A stretch of 64,000 nt of DNA from DASUPK01 sp963815665. Lineage in GTDB: Bacteria > Actinomycetota > Thermoleophilia > Solirubrobacterales > 70-9. The DNA is taken from NCBI GenBank assembly GCA_963815665.1, contig CAWFHN010000013.1, positions 744,001 through 808,000 on the forward strand, read 5' to 3'. Position 1 is the stretch's first letter, and the number at the start of each line of letters is the position of its first letter. Position numbers and translations under genes: made by a program. Below the pieces are notes generated by a model. It did not search any database, was not told the DNA's origin, and worked only from the letters and a program-made list of their open reading frames with translations. Below are positions 44,953 through 53,663 of the stretch, in pieces.

Positions 44953-45279
44953 GTGCCGGGCAAGCTCACCGATGTAACCGACGCCACCTTCCAGTCCGAT
45001 GTGCTCGACGCCGAGGGCCCAGTGCTCGTCGACTTCTGGGCCCCCTGGTGCGGTCCCTGCCGAGTCGTCCACCCCGTCCTCGAGGAGATCGACTCCGAGC
45101 GGGAGGACCTCAAGATCGTCAGCCTCAACACGGACGAGAACCCGCAGACCGCGGCCAAGTACGAGGTCCTCTCCATCCCGACGATGATCGTCTTCAAGGA
45201 CGGCGACGTGGCCACCAGGCTGGTCGGGGCACGGCCGAAGGCGCGGCTCGAGTCCGAGCTCGAGCCAGTGCTCGCCTAG
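44953..45279 (+). CDS. trxA: thioredoxin
   Basis: The 108-residue protein is a canonical thioredoxin: D-F-W-A-P-W-C-G-P-C-R near residue 30, cis-proline S-I-P-T-M-I-V-F-K-D-G, and a C-terminal helix. It reduces protein disulfides. GTG 44953 follows AGGAG at 44942-44946. The stop codon lies inside a tandem 17-base duplication (45271-45304). Confidence 0.96.
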   Translation: MPGKLTDVTDATFQSDVLDAEGPVLVDFWAPWCGPCRVVHPVLEEIDSEREDLKIVSLNTDENPQTAAKYEVLSIPTMIVFKDGDVATRLVGARPKARLESELEPVLA

Positions 45280-45304
45280 CGGCCACTCTCGCCTAGCGGC
45301 CACT
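45271..45304. repeat. perfect tandem 17-base duplication over the trxA stop
   Basis: CTCGCCTAGCGGCCACT occurs at 45271-45287 and again at 45288-45304. The first copy contains the trxA stop; the second falls in the 3' untranslated region. It looks like a recent slippage duplication. Confidence 0.9.
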
Positions 45305-45321
45305 TGAGGGTCTAAGTCGAG

Positions 45322-45339
45322 GCCGACGCGATCGTCGGC
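45322..45339. terminator. hairpin between convergent trxA and membrane-protein genes
   Basis: GCCGACG (45322-45328), loop CGAT, CGTCGGC (45333-45339) form a 7-bp stem between the two stop codons. There is no T-run, so it is a possible bidirectional terminator only. Confidence 0.4.
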
Positions 45340-45770
45340 TAGAGAATCTGCTCGCTGATGAAACCGGCGAGCAGGACGCTGAAGCCGCCGATCTCGACCA
45401 CGATCAGCGTCCACATGAAGGGATGGAGCCCACCTGGCTCGTCGCCCTTCCGGAACTGGTTGTCGGTGTCCCGCCGGATGCCGTGCGAGATGTAGCCCAC
45501 GATCGCGCCGACGAAGAAAGTGATGACGGCGAATGCGGCGATCAGGTTGACCGCGGTGCTCCAGGCGGAGAGCTCGACGAACACCGCGATCAGGAGGGTG
45601 GCGAACGAGTAGAGGAGGGCGGCACGGTGGGCGACGTCCACGTAGGGGTGAGCGAGGCCGTCGGGGCTGATTGCCATTCCGCGGTACTTCCAGGCGCCGA
45701 GGAGCAGCGCGCCGATGAAGATCAACCCCGCAGCGAGGAGAACCGCTTTCGTGTCGCCCCCCAGCTCCAT
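45339..45770 (-). CDS. four-helix membrane protein of unknown function
   Basis: The 143-residue protein has four hydrophobic helices (about 9-27, 45-64, 69-94 and 118-140). Between helices 3 and 4 is a polar loop containing H-G-I-R-R-D-T-D-N-Q-F-R-K-G-D-E-P. I recognise no family. ATG 45770 begins M-E-L-G-G-D-T-K; the longer frame adds a low-complexity polar lead. It lies 74 bases from the HAD gene's end. Confidence 0.7.
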   Translation of the reverse strand: MELGGDTKAVLLAAGLIFIGALLLGAWKYRGMAISPDGLAHPYVDVAHRAALLYSFATLLIAVFVELSAWSTAVNLIAAFAVITFFVGAIVGYISHGIRRDTDNQFRKGDEPGGLHPFMWTLIVVEIGGFSVLLAGFISEQIL

Positions 45771-45844
45771 GGCGCGGACTCTAGTTGTGAGACCCGTTGG
45801 TGAGTTTCCGCCCCCCGTGGGGCGGTAGATCGCCAACCCCTCGA

Positions 45845-46498
45845 TTATCGGAGCTGCCGAACCAGCTCGAGGGTGACCTCGGTGAGTGATTTGAGCGTTA
45901 CGTCCGCCAATTCGAGCGCATCTGGATCGGGCGGAAAATCCTGGTTGGGAACCGCGATCACCCCCATGCCCGCGGCGTGGGCCGAGCGAATCCCGTTGGT
46001 CGAGTCCTCGATCGCGACGCAGGCTGCCGCCTCCTTCCCCAGCCGCCTTGCGGCCTCGAGGTAGACGTCGGGCGCCGGCTTCCCTGCTCCCGCCTCCTCC
46101 GAGGAGACGGTCGCCTCGAACGCGTCGGCTATGCCCGCCAGCTCGAGCACCAGATCGATCACGTGCCGGTTGGATGACGAGGCCAGCCCGAGCGGCAACT
46201 CCTTCGCCAGCGAGTTGACGGCCTCCACCGCGCCGGGCAAGAGCGGCAGCTTCTCCCGGTAGACGCCGGCGACGCGATTCGCCACGGCCTCATTGATCTC
46301 CTCCGCATCCATGTCCACCCCGAGGCGGTCTCGCACGTACCGGGACCATTCCCCGGAGCTCATTCCCATCATGTCCCGCTGGGCGCTCTCGTGCCACTTG
46401 CCGCCGTTCTCCTCGACGAAGCGCTTGCGCACGTCGTCCCAGACCGCCTCGGAGTCGACCAGGACCCCGTCCATGTCGAAGATGACCGCGGCCGGCAC
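45845..46498 (-). CDS. HAD-superfamily hydrolase (beta-phosphoglucomutase-like)
   Basis: The 217-residue enzyme has the HAD motif I F-D-M-D-G-V-L-V-D-S-E, motif II S-S-N-R, K-P-A-P-D-V-Y-L-E-A-A (lysine of motif III) and motif IV I-E-D-S-T-N-G-I. An alpha-helical C1 cap lies between. This is the CbbY/beta-phosphoglucomutase subgroup of sugar-phosphate phosphatases/mutases. The GTG start (46498) lies 11 bases from the end of ileS within a 16-base palindrome, so it may be read from the ileS transcript. Confidence 0.9.
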   Translation of the reverse strand: MPAAVIFDMDGVLVDSEAVWDDVRKRFVEENGGKWHESAQRDMMGMSSGEWSRYVRDRLGVDMDAEEINEAVANRVAGVYREKLPLLPGAVEAVNSLAKELPLGLASSSNRHVIDLVLELAGIADAFEATVSSEEAGAGKPAPDVYLEAARRLGKEAAACVAIEDSTNGIRSAHAAGMGVIAVPNQDFPPDPDALELADVTLKSLTEVTLELVRQLR

Positions 46499-46513
46499 TA
46501 GATGATCATCTAG
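46498..46513. repeat. 16-base perfect palindrome at the ileS/HAD junction
   Basis: CTAGATGATCATCTAG spans the ileS stop codon and the first base of the HAD start codon. It could be a small operator or translation-control hairpin; no loop is left if fully paired, so a protein site is more likely. Confidence 0.5.
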
Positions 46514-49500
46514 GCCTTCGAGACTGCGATGCGCAGCTCGCGGCCCTCGATCGTCGCCTTCTCGCCGGCGCCGTCGGCGCCGTAGTCGACCGAGGTCGCC
46601 AGGGTCTCGCCGGCGATGTAGGCCTCGTGCTCGCGCGCTGCGGCGAGCAGCTCATCGTCGCCGCCGAGGGCGAGGGCGATGCGGTCGGAGACATCCAGGC
46701 CGGCCTGCTTGCGCGCCTCCTGGACGGCGCGGACGACCTCGCGCGCCAGGCCCTCGCGGCGCAGCTCGTCGTCGAGGTCGAGCTCCAGGGCGACCGCGTG
46801 GCCGGCCTCGGCCTCCACCTGGTAACCCTCGAGCTGCTCCATGACGAGGTTGACGTCGTCGGCTGTGAGCGTGTGGTCCTTCCCGTCGACCTGGATGCCC
46901 ACCTCCTCTCCCCGTTCGAGCGCGTCGGCGACCGCCGCGGCGTCCAGCGCCTCGACCGCCGCAGCCACCTGCGGCATGCTCTTGCCGAAGCGCGGGCCGA
47001 GGGAGCGGTAGTTGGGCTTGACGCGGTAGGAGACGAGCTCGGCCTCCGACTGGACGAAGTCGAGCTCCTTGACGTTGAGCTCGGAGGCGACCACCTCGGC
47101 CAAGCGCTCGATCGCCTCGCGCTCGGCGTCAGAGGCGACGACGACCGCCTTGCGCAGCGGCTGCCGGAGCTTGACCTTGGCCTGGGAGCGCGCCGCGCGG
47201 CCGAGCTCGACCGTGCGGCGGACAGCGTCCATGCCCGCCTCGAGCTGCGGGTCGATCAGGGCCTCGGCGACATCAGGGAAGTCGCAGAGGTGCACGGAGT
47301 CCGGCTCCTGAGTCGTCCACTCGTCGACGGGCTTCTGCAGGCCGGTCTCCTCTCCGAAGAGCAGGTTGGCGTACATCTCGTCGGAGATGAACGGCGTGAA
47401 GGGCGCGAGCATCTTGGCCGTCTCACCGAGGCAGAAGCGAAGCGTCTCCAGTGCGGCGAAGTCACCGTCCCAGAAGCGGCGGCGGCTGAGCCGCACATAC
47501 CAGTTGGAGAGCTCCTCGGTGTAGTCGGCGATCGCCTTGGCCGCCTGGGTGGCGTCGAAGCCGTCCATCTGCTCGCGGACCTCGGCGATCGTGCGCTGGA
47601 GGCGGGAGACGGCCCAGCGGTCGAGCTCGGTGACCTCCTCGGAGCCGCCCTCCGTCCACCTCGGCTCGTAGGGGAGCTCGCCGGTCTCGAGCCCCGCCGC
47701 ATTCGCGTAGGTGACCCAGAACGAATAGGTGTTCCAGAGGGTGAGCAGGAAGTGGCGGACCGCGTCGCCGACCGTGTCCACCGAGAAGCGGTATCCCGAC
47801 CAGGGCTGCTGGGAGGCGAAGTAGTACCACCGGAACGCGTCGGCGCCGTGCTTGGAGATCACGTCCCACGGCTCGACCACGTTGCCGCGGCTCTTCGACA
47901 TCTTCTGGCCCTCGGGGTCCAGGATCAGGCCGAGGCAGACGACGTTGCGGTAGCTCGACGTGTCGAAGAGCAGGACCGACTCGGCGAGCAGCGTGTAGAA
48001 CCATCCGCGCGTCTGGTCCACCGCCTCGCAGATGAAGTCGGCGGGGAAGCGCTGCGCAAAGAGGTCCTCGTTCTCGAAGGGGTAGTGGTACTGGGCCCAC
48101 GGCATCGAGCCCGAGTCGAACCAGGTGTCGATCACCGAGGCGACGCGGCGCATGGTGCCCTCGCAGCCGTCGCGCTCGCAGGCGAAGCTGGCCTCGTCGA
48201 TGTAGGGGCGGTGGAGGTCGTCTGGGACCTCCACTCCCCTCTCTCGCAGGTCCGCGATCGAGCCCGCGCAGAAGCGCTCCTCGCAGTCGTCGGCGTCGCA
48301 CTCCCAGATCGGCAGCGGCGTGCCCCAGTAGCGGTCGCGCGATAGCGCCCAGTCCACGTTCCCCTCGAGCCACTTGCCGAAGCGGCCGTGCTTGATGTGC
48401 TCCGGGTGCCAGCCGATCTCCTCGTTCGCGGCGAGCATTCGGTCGCGGACCTCGGTCGTCTTCACGTACCAGCTCGCCTTTGCGTAGTAGAGGAGCGGCG
48501 TATCGCAGCGCCAGCAGTGCGGATAGGAGTGCAGGTAGGCCTCGGCCCGGAGCAGCTTGCCCCTGGCCTCCAGCGCCTCGACGATCCCGGGGTCGGCATC
48601 CTTGACGAACTGGCCCTGGAAGTCGGTGATCCGCTCGTCGAAGCGACCGCGCAGGTCGACCGGGTTCTGCAGCGTGATCCCGTACTGCTCGCCGAGCCGG
48701 AAGTCGTCCTCGCCGAAGGCGATCGCGGTGTGGACCAGGCCGGTGCCCTCGTCGGTGGTGACGAAATCGGCCAGCAGGACCGTGTGGCCTCGCGGGCCGT
48801 AGTCGGTGATGTAGTCGAAGGGCGGCTCATATGAGACGCCCGAGATCGCTTCGCCCGGGAAGTGAGCGAGAACCTCGGCCTCCTCTCCGAGGGCGTGCTC
48901 GACCCGATCTCGGGCGAGCACGAAGACCTCGCTTTCGAGCCGGGCCCGGACGTATTCGATGTCCGGGCCGGCGGCGACCGCCGCGTTGGTGATCAGCGTC
49001 CAGGGTGTCGTCGTCCAGACGAGCAGCTGGTCGCCGGGCTCGAGCGGCGACTCCGGGATCGCGTCGTTGGGAGGCGTCTTCGTGACGGGTAACTTCACGT
49101 AGACCGAGGGGTCCTCGACGTCCTGGTAGCCCAGCGCCACCTCGTGCGAGGAGAGGGCGGTGCCATCGCGCGGGCAGTAGGGGACGACCTTGTAGTCCTC
49201 GTAGAGGCGCCCGTCGTCCCACATCCGCCGCAGCGCCCACCAGACCGACTCGATGTAGTCGTTGGTCATCGTCACGTAGGGGTCGTCGAGGTCGAGCCAG
49301 AAGCCGATGCGCTCGGTCAGCCGGTTCCAGTCCTCGACGTAACGGAAGACCGATTCGCGGCAGCGGGCGTTGAACTCGGCGATCCCGAACTCCTCGATCT
49401 CCTCCTTGGAGCTGATCCCGAGCTCCCGCTCCACCTCCAGCTCGACGGGTAGCCCATGGCAGTCCCAGCCCGCCTTGCGGGGCACCTGGTGGCCAGCCAT

Positions 49501-49755
49501 CGTCTTGAAGCGCGGATAGATGTCCTTGAAGACCCGGGCGAGGACGTGATGCGAGCCCGGCTTGCCGTTCGCCGTCGGCGGCCCCTCGTAGAAGCTCCAC
49601 AGAGGTGAGCCCTCGCGGCCGGTGAAGGAGCGGCCGAAGACGTCGCGCTCACGCCAGCGCTCTAGGACCCGTTCCTCGAGCTCGGGAAATGACTGCTTCG
49701 GGTCTACTGGTCGGAATCCGGCCACGGGTGCCGGATTCTCGCAGTCAGCCGGCAA
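46510..49755 (-). CDS. ileS: isoleucyl-tRNA synthetase, type 2
   Basis: The 1081-residue class I synthetase charges tRNA-Ile. It shows P-T-A-N-G-K-P-G-S-H-H (HIGH box), A-G-W-D-C-H-G-L-P-V-E, the editing-domain W-T-T-T-P-W-T-L and K-M-S-K-S near residue 617. The long tRNA-binding C-terminus resembles the archaeal/eukaryal and actinobacterial type 2 IleRS, which is often mupirocin-tolerant. The frame starts at TTG 49755; GTG 49722 is a possible alternative. Only 28 bases separate it from the divergent gene, so there is no room for a T-box leader. Confidence 0.96.
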   Translation of the reverse strand: MPADCENPAPVAGFRPVDPKQSFPELEERVLERWRERDVFGRSFTGREGSPLWSFYEGPPTANGKPGSHHVLARVFKDIYPRFKTMAGHQVPRKAGWDCHGLPVELEVERELGISSKEEIEEFGIAEFNARCRESVFRYVEDWNRLTERIGFWLDLDDPYVTMTNDYIESVWWALRRMWDDGRLYEDYKVVPYCPRDGTALSSHEVALGYQDVEDPSVYVKLPVTKTPPNDAIPESPLEPGDQLLVWTTTPWTLITNAAVAAGPDIEYVRARLESEVFVLARDRVEHALGEEAEVLAHFPGEAISGVSYEPPFDYITDYGPRGHTVLLADFVTTDEGTGLVHTAIAFGEDDFRLGEQYGITLQNPVDLRGRFDERITDFQGQFVKDADPGIVEALEARGKLLRAEAYLHSYPHCWRCDTPLLYYAKASWYVKTTEVRDRMLAANEEIGWHPEHIKHGRFGKWLEGNVDWALSRDRYWGTPLPIWECDADDCEERFCAGSIADLRERGVEVPDDLHRPYIDEASFACERDGCEGTMRRVASVIDTWFDSGSMPWAQYHYPFENEDLFAQRFPADFICEAVDQTRGWFYTLLAESVLLFDTSSYRNVVCLGLILDPEGQKMSKSRGNVVEPWDVISKHGADAFRWYYFASQQPWSGYRFSVDTVGDAVRHFLLTLWNTYSFWVTYANAAGLETGELPYEPRWTEGGSEEVTELDRWAVSRLQRTIAEVREQMDGFDATQAAKAIADYTEELSNWYVRLSRRRFWDGDFAALETLRFCLGETAKMLAPFTPFISDEMYANLLFGEETGLQKPVDEWTTQEPDSVHLCDFPDVAEALIDPQLEAGMDAVRRTVELGRAARSQAKVKLRQPLRKAVVVASDAEREAIERLAEVVASELNVKELDFVQSEAELVSYRVKPNYRSLGPRFGKSMPQVAAAVEALDAAAVADALERGEEVGIQVDGKDHTLTADDVNLVMEQLEGYQVEAEAGHAVALELDLDDELRREGLAREVVRAVQEARKQAGLDVSDRIALALGGDDELLAAAREHEAYIAGETLATSVDYGADGAGEKATIEGRELRIAVSKA

Positions 49756-49783
49756 TCGAAAGTTCGGGATAGGCTGGCCTCGC

Positions 49784-51403
49784 GTGCCCAGCCTCGACTC
49801 GAAGACCGGCGCGAACCTCGTTCAGGACTTCCTGCGTACCAATGAGGTCGAGTATGTGTTCGGGAACCCAGGGACTACCGAGACGACCTTCCTCGCGGCG
49901 CTGGCCGAAACGGACGTCACCTACGTGCTCGCCGTTCACGAGTCCAGCGCCGTCGGAATCGCAGCGGGATACGCGTTGATCTCACGCAAGCCCTCCGTGG
50001 TGAGCCTGCACACCTATCCGGGGCTCGCGAACGGGATGTTCAACATGCGGAACGCTCTGCTCTGCGGAATCCCGCTGATGGTCGTCAATGGGACGGAAGA
50101 CAGCCGCTTTCTGATCCACAACCCACCCCTCGGCGGACCGAACACCGAACTCGCCGAGACGGCGACGAAATACCAGTACGAGGTCCGCAGCATCGACGAG
50201 CTCTCGGTCGCGATGCAGCGCTGCTTCGTGCAGAGCGCCCTGCAGCCCCCGGGTCCGGTCTTCCTCTCCATCCCCATGGACTTCATGCAGAGCGCCACCG
50301 AGCGGACGACCTTCAAGCGGACGACCATCCTCGATGACTCGGTCTCCAACTCAATCGACCAGGTGGCAGCGGAGCTTCGTGAGACCGCCAAGGGCAAGCT
50401 CGCGATCGTCGCGGACTACGCGGTGGGCTGGGACAAGTCCACGAACACCCTCTCTCTGCTGGCCGACGCTTTGGGCGCGGATGTCTATGCGGCTCCCTTC
50501 CACGTTCAGGGGGTCGTGGACACCCTGCATCCCAGCTTCAAGGGACAGCTCCCCACGACGACCGGGGCCATCCGCAAGATCCTCTCCGCATATGACTGCC
50601 TGATGTTGGTCGGCGACAAGCTGGATGCGTTCACCTGGGTGGACGCGCCGGCGGTGCCGCCGGAGCTGCGCGTGATCCAGGTCAGCCCCGCGACGAGCCA
50701 GCTGGGATTCGACTGGCCGGTGGACATCGCGGTCGTCGGCGATGTGCGGGCCACGCTCGAGGCCCTCGCCACAGAGCTTGGGCTCGATGCGCACGACGAG
50801 GCGCATACCGACGCGCCACCCGATCGAGCTTCGCTCGAGGCGAAGTACCCGCGGACGGGCGCGGAGCCGAGTGACGCGCTCATCCTGGGCGCCCTCGAGC
50901 GCCTCGACCCCGAGACGCACGTGGTGACCGAAGGGTCGTCAGAGGACTCGATCGTGCAGGAGATGGCGACGTCGCTCGGGTTTCGCAACGTCCACTTCAG
51001 CCCCCGCGGCGGCGGTCTGGGATGGGCCATGCCGTTGGCGACAGGTATCGCCCTGGCGACGGGAAAGCACTCCGTCTGCTTCGTCGGCGACGGCGGCAGC
51101 CTGTTCTCGATCCATTCGATCTGGACCGCCGCCGCCCATGACATCCCGGTCGTCTACATCTGCTTCCTGAATGACGAATACCTCCTGCTCAAGGAGCTCT
51201 GGGTCGACTTCATGGGCGGGACGCTCTCTGAGACGAAGTTCGTCGGCCTGGATTTTGACCAACCGCCGATCGCAATCGCCCAAATCGCATCCGCCCTCGG
51301 CGCCAAGACCGCCGAAATCGAGAGTCTCGTTGAGATCGAGCGCGTGCTCGACTCGGCCTTCGAACACCCAGGGCCGACCTTCATCACGATCAGGCGCAGC
51401 TAG
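49784..51403 (+). CDS. ThDP-dependent 2-oxoacid decarboxylase (benzoylformate decarboxylase-like)
   Basis: The 539-residue thiamine-diphosphate enzyme has Y-V-F-G-N-P-G-T-T-E at the N-terminus, the catalytic glutamate in V-H-E-S-S-A, and S-L-H-T-Y-P-G, whose histidine aligns with benzoylformate decarboxylase His70. In the cofactor motif, G-D-G-G is followed 25 residues later by N-D-E-Y, where N-N-G-T is usual, so one metal ligand is Asp instead of Asn. The serine that helps in BFDC (G-S-N-E) is threonine here. The substrate may thus differ from benzoylformate. GTG 49784 starts it. Confidence 0.85.
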   Translation: MPSLDSKTGANLVQDFLRTNEVEYVFGNPGTTETTFLAALAETDVTYVLAVHESSAVGIAAGYALISRKPSVVSLHTYPGLANGMFNMRNALLCGIPLMVVNGTEDSRFLIHNPPLGGPNTELAETATKYQYEVRSIDELSVAMQRCFVQSALQPPGPVFLSIPMDFMQSATERTTFKRTTILDDSVSNSIDQVAAELRETAKGKLAIVADYAVGWDKSTNTLSLLADALGADVYAAPFHVQGVVDTLHPSFKGQLPTTTGAIRKILSAYDCLMLVGDKLDAFTWVDAPAVPPELRVIQVSPATSQLGFDWPVDIAVVGDVRATLEALATELGLDAHDEAHTDAPPDRASLEAKYPRTGAEPSDALILGALERLDPETHVVTEGSSEDSIVQEMATSLGFRNVHFSPRGGGLGWAMPLATGIALATGKHSVCFVGDGGSLFSIHSIWTAAAHDIPVVYICFLNDEYLLLKELWVDFMGGTLSETKFVGLDFDQPPIAIAQIASALGAKTAEIESLVEIERVLDSAFEHPGPTFITIRRS

Positions 51404-51416
51404 AGCCTCCCCCAGG

Positions 51417-51839
51417 TCAGGAAGGCAGGGTGATCGAGCCGTCCTCCTCGACGGTCCAGCTCGGGTTGTTCGCGACCTCCCACGGATAGCCCTCGGGGTC
51501 GATGAAGACGCCGGAATATCCGCCGTAGAAGGTCTCGCCCGGCTCGCGGCCGATCGTGGCACCGGCGGCGCGAGCCTCCTCGATCACGTCATCGACCTCC
51601 TTTTCAGTCCGCGTGTTGTAGGCCAGCGCGATCCCGCCCCAGCCGCTGCCGACCTCCACGGCGCTGTCCTTGGCCAGCTTCTCGCGGCCCCAAAGCGAGA
51701 ACACCAAGCCGCCGGCCTGGAAGAAGGCGACATCGTCCTCAGGAGCGGCGCCTGTCTTCCAGCCAAGTGCCTCATAGAACCTCTTCGCCCGCTCCAGATC
51801 ATCGACTCCCAATGTGACCAGGCTGACTCTCTGCTCCAT
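51417..51839 (-). CDS. VOC (glyoxalase/bleomycin-resistance fold) protein
   Basis: The 140-residue protein is a single vicinal-oxygen-chelate domain: V-S-L-V-T-L-G-V-D-D-L-E-R-A-K-R-F-Y-E-A-L-G-W at the start and F-I-D-P-E-G-Y-P-W-E-V at the end. Usual metal ligands (His/Glu) are partly replaced, so it may be a binding protein rather than an enzyme. ATG 51839 follows a strong AAGGAGG. It diverges from an AraC-type gene. Confidence 0.9.
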   Translation of the reverse strand: MEQRVSLVTLGVDDLERAKRFYEALGWKTGAAPEDDVAFFQAGGLVFSLWGREKLAKDSAVEVGSGWGGIALAYNTRTEKEVDDVIEEARAAGATIGREPGETFYGGYSGVFIDPEGYPWEVANNPSWTVEEDGSITLPS

Positions 51840-51928
51840 TTGCGGCCTCCTTCCGTTGACTGAGGACGAGGCTATGCGCGGACGCGTCGCTGGCCTTGGA
51901 CATTTCGGACGTCGTCTAGCTTTCAGGC

Positions 51929-52669
51929 ATGGGCAGCTATACGGAGTTCGCCCCGAGCCCTCCGCTCCATGCACTGCTCGCCTGTCGCTGGGAGCGCGAG
52001 CTTCCCGCGGACGATCCTTCCGATTCGGCCCTGATCCTGCCCGATGGCTGCGTTGACCTGCTCTGGCGGGACGGAGAGCTGACAGTTGCCGGGCTCGACC
52101 GGACGGCCTGGCGGAGCCCGGTGCGCGCGGGCAGCTCGATCGTCGGGGTGCGGCTGCGGCCCGGCGTCGCGGGAGCGGTCTTCGGGATCCCCGCCAGCGA
52201 GCTGCTCGACGCCACGGTCCCTCTCGGGGAGCTGCTCGGGTCGCGAGCGTCGACGCTCTCGGAGCGCCTCGATGGAGCCCAGGGGCGGGAGGCCGAGTAT
52301 TTGTTGCTGGAGGAGGTGATCGCCTCCGCGATCGCTGAGGGCGTCCCCGATCCGCTCGTGCTGGCGGCCACTCGACGCCTCGGCTTCCCCGGAAGCCGGG
52401 TGGACGAGCTGGCGGAGGCGCTGGGGATCAGCGAGCGACAGCTGCGGCGTCGATTCCACCAGTCCGTCGGATACGGGCCCAAGACGCTCGACCGCGTCCT
52501 GCGCTTCAGGCGGCTGGTCTCCAAGGCTCAGGCGATCTCCGACGGTGAGGTGGACCTGGCGCGGCTTGCGGCCGATCTCGGCTACGCCGACCAGGCGCAC
52601 ATGGCGCGTGACTCCGTTCGGCTGACCGGCCTGCCGCCGGCGCGCCTGGCCGCTCTCTGGGCGAGCTGA
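51929..52669 (+). CDS. AraC-family transcriptional regulator
   Basis: The 246-residue regulator has the DUF6597-type N-terminal domain (L-L-A-C-R-W-E-R-E, L-P-D-G-C-V-D-L-L-W, G-V-R-L-R-P-G). A C-terminal AraC double helix-turn-helix follows (V-D-E-L-A-E-A-L-G-I-S-E-R-Q-L-R-R-R-F-H, then L-A-A-D-L-G-Y-A-D-Q-A-H). It diverges from the VOC gene across 89 bases, so the VOC protein may be its target. It converges with the MarR gene. Confidence 0.9.
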   Translation: MGSYTEFAPSPPLHALLACRWERELPADDPSDSALILPDGCVDLLWRDGELTVAGLDRTAWRSPVRAGSSIVGVRLRPGVAGAVFGIPASELLDATVPLGELLGSRASTLSERLDGAQGREAEYLLLEEVIASAIAEGVPDPLVLAATRRLGFPGSRVDELAEALGISERQLRRRFHQSVGYGPKTLDRVLRFRRLVSKAQAISDGEVDLARLAADLGYADQAHMARDSVRLTGLPPARLAALWAS

Positions 52670-52672
52670 GCG

Positions 52673-53125
52673 TCAGGCGGCGCGGTCCAGCTTGCGGCAG
52701 AGATCCGCGAGCTGGCGCTTCTCGGTCTCGTCGAGGACGCCGAATGCCTCCCGCACGCGCTCCGCGTGCGCCGGGAAGGCGTGGGTGACGAGGTTGTAGC
52801 CGGGCTGGGTCAGAGCGACGGCGACCGCGCGGCGATCGCTTTCCAGCCGGCTGCGAACCACGAAGCCACGATTCTCGAGCGTGTCGAGGACCTCCGTGGC
52901 GGTCGCCTTGGAGGCGCCCAGCCGCCTGCGCATCGTGCGCAGCTCCAGCCTGCCGCCGGCGCTGGTCAGGAGCACCAGCATCGTGAAGCCGGTCGCCGAG
53001 ACTCCGATCCGCTCGAGGTCCGCCGCGAGGCGGCGGGTGAGGTTCGCCTGCGCCCGCACCAGCGCCTCCAGCGCCCTGTGCGCGAGCGGATCGATGGGGC
53101 GAAGTGGCGTCGCCTCGTCGGTCAC
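52673..53125 (-). CDS. MarR-family transcriptional regulator
   Basis: The 150-residue regulator has the winged helix-turn-helix M-R-R-R-L-G-A-S-K-A-T-A-T-E-V-L-D-T-L-E-N-R-G-F-V with wing S-R-L-E-S-D-R-R-A-V-A-V-A-L-T, flanked by dimerisation helices. A GTG at 53125 starts it. It diverges from the small lipoprotein gene across 44 bases, a possible target. Confidence 0.9.
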   Translation of the reverse strand: MTDEATPLRPIDPLAHRALEALVRAQANLTRRLAADLERIGVSATGFTMLVLLTSAGGRLELRTMRRRLGASKATATEVLDTLENRGFVVRSRLESDRRAVAVALTQPGYNLVTHAFPAHAERVREAFGVLDETEKRQLADLCRKLDRAA

Positions 53126-53169
53126 CGCTGATCAAGGTATGGGCCGCGGCGGACGTAGGATCAGAGGCC

Positions 53170-53640
53170 GTGCTCCGCTGTTCCCTCATCGCCCTCGCGG
53201 CCGCGGTCGTCGTGATCGCCGCTCCCGGCTGCGGGACGAAGACGAACGACCTCGCGCCCGCCGCCTGCCTCGTCACCAACCGCGGATACCTGCGTGCGCT
53301 GGAGCGCGCCCCGGGCGAGGTGCGGCTGGCCGGCACCACCCCCATCTCCGATTGCCTGGTCCCCGAGCAGCAGGCGGGACAGCTGGCGAACATCGGCCAC
53401 GAGATGATCATCGCCGCGACCAAGCTGAACGTGGAGGCGCGCCGGGACCCGGGCGGCAGCGCCTCATTGCAGCTCGGTTACCTGCTCGGGGCGATCGCCA
53501 AGGGGGCCGACGCAATCCACACCGACCTGGCCAGGCGCCTCAACTCCGCCGCACGCTTCAGCGCCACCGGGGGCACGATGCCGGCCAGCTTCGAGCGAGC
53601 TTTCGGGCGCGGTTACGCCGCCGGCCACAGCTCGGGCTAG
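53170..53640 (+). CDS. small secreted lipoprotein of unknown function
   Basis: The 156-residue protein starts at GTG 53170 with a hydrophobic leader (C-S-L-I-A-L-A-A-A-V-V-V-I-A-A) ending in A-A-P-G-C, a plausible lipobox. The mature part is mostly helical (Q-Q-A-G-Q-L-A-N-I-G-H-E-M-I-I-A-A-T-K-L), contains two more cysteines (C-L-V-T-N; D-C-L-V-P) likely to form a disulfide, and ends G-H-S-S-G. I recognise no family. It precedes fumC by 23 bases. Confidence 0.7.
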   Translation: MLRCSLIALAAAVVVIAAPGCGTKTNDLAPAACLVTNRGYLRALERAPGEVRLAGTTPISDCLVPEQQAGQLANIGHEMIIAATKLNVEARRDPGGSASLQLGYLLGAIAKGADAIHTDLARRLNSAARFSATGGTMPASFERAFGRGYAAGHSSG

Positions 53641-53663
53641 CGTCGACTAGATAGCCTGGATGG

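Noticed and set aside
49756..49783. T-box riboswitch ahead of ileS
   Set aside because: Only 28 bases separate the divergent starts, too short for a T-box leader.
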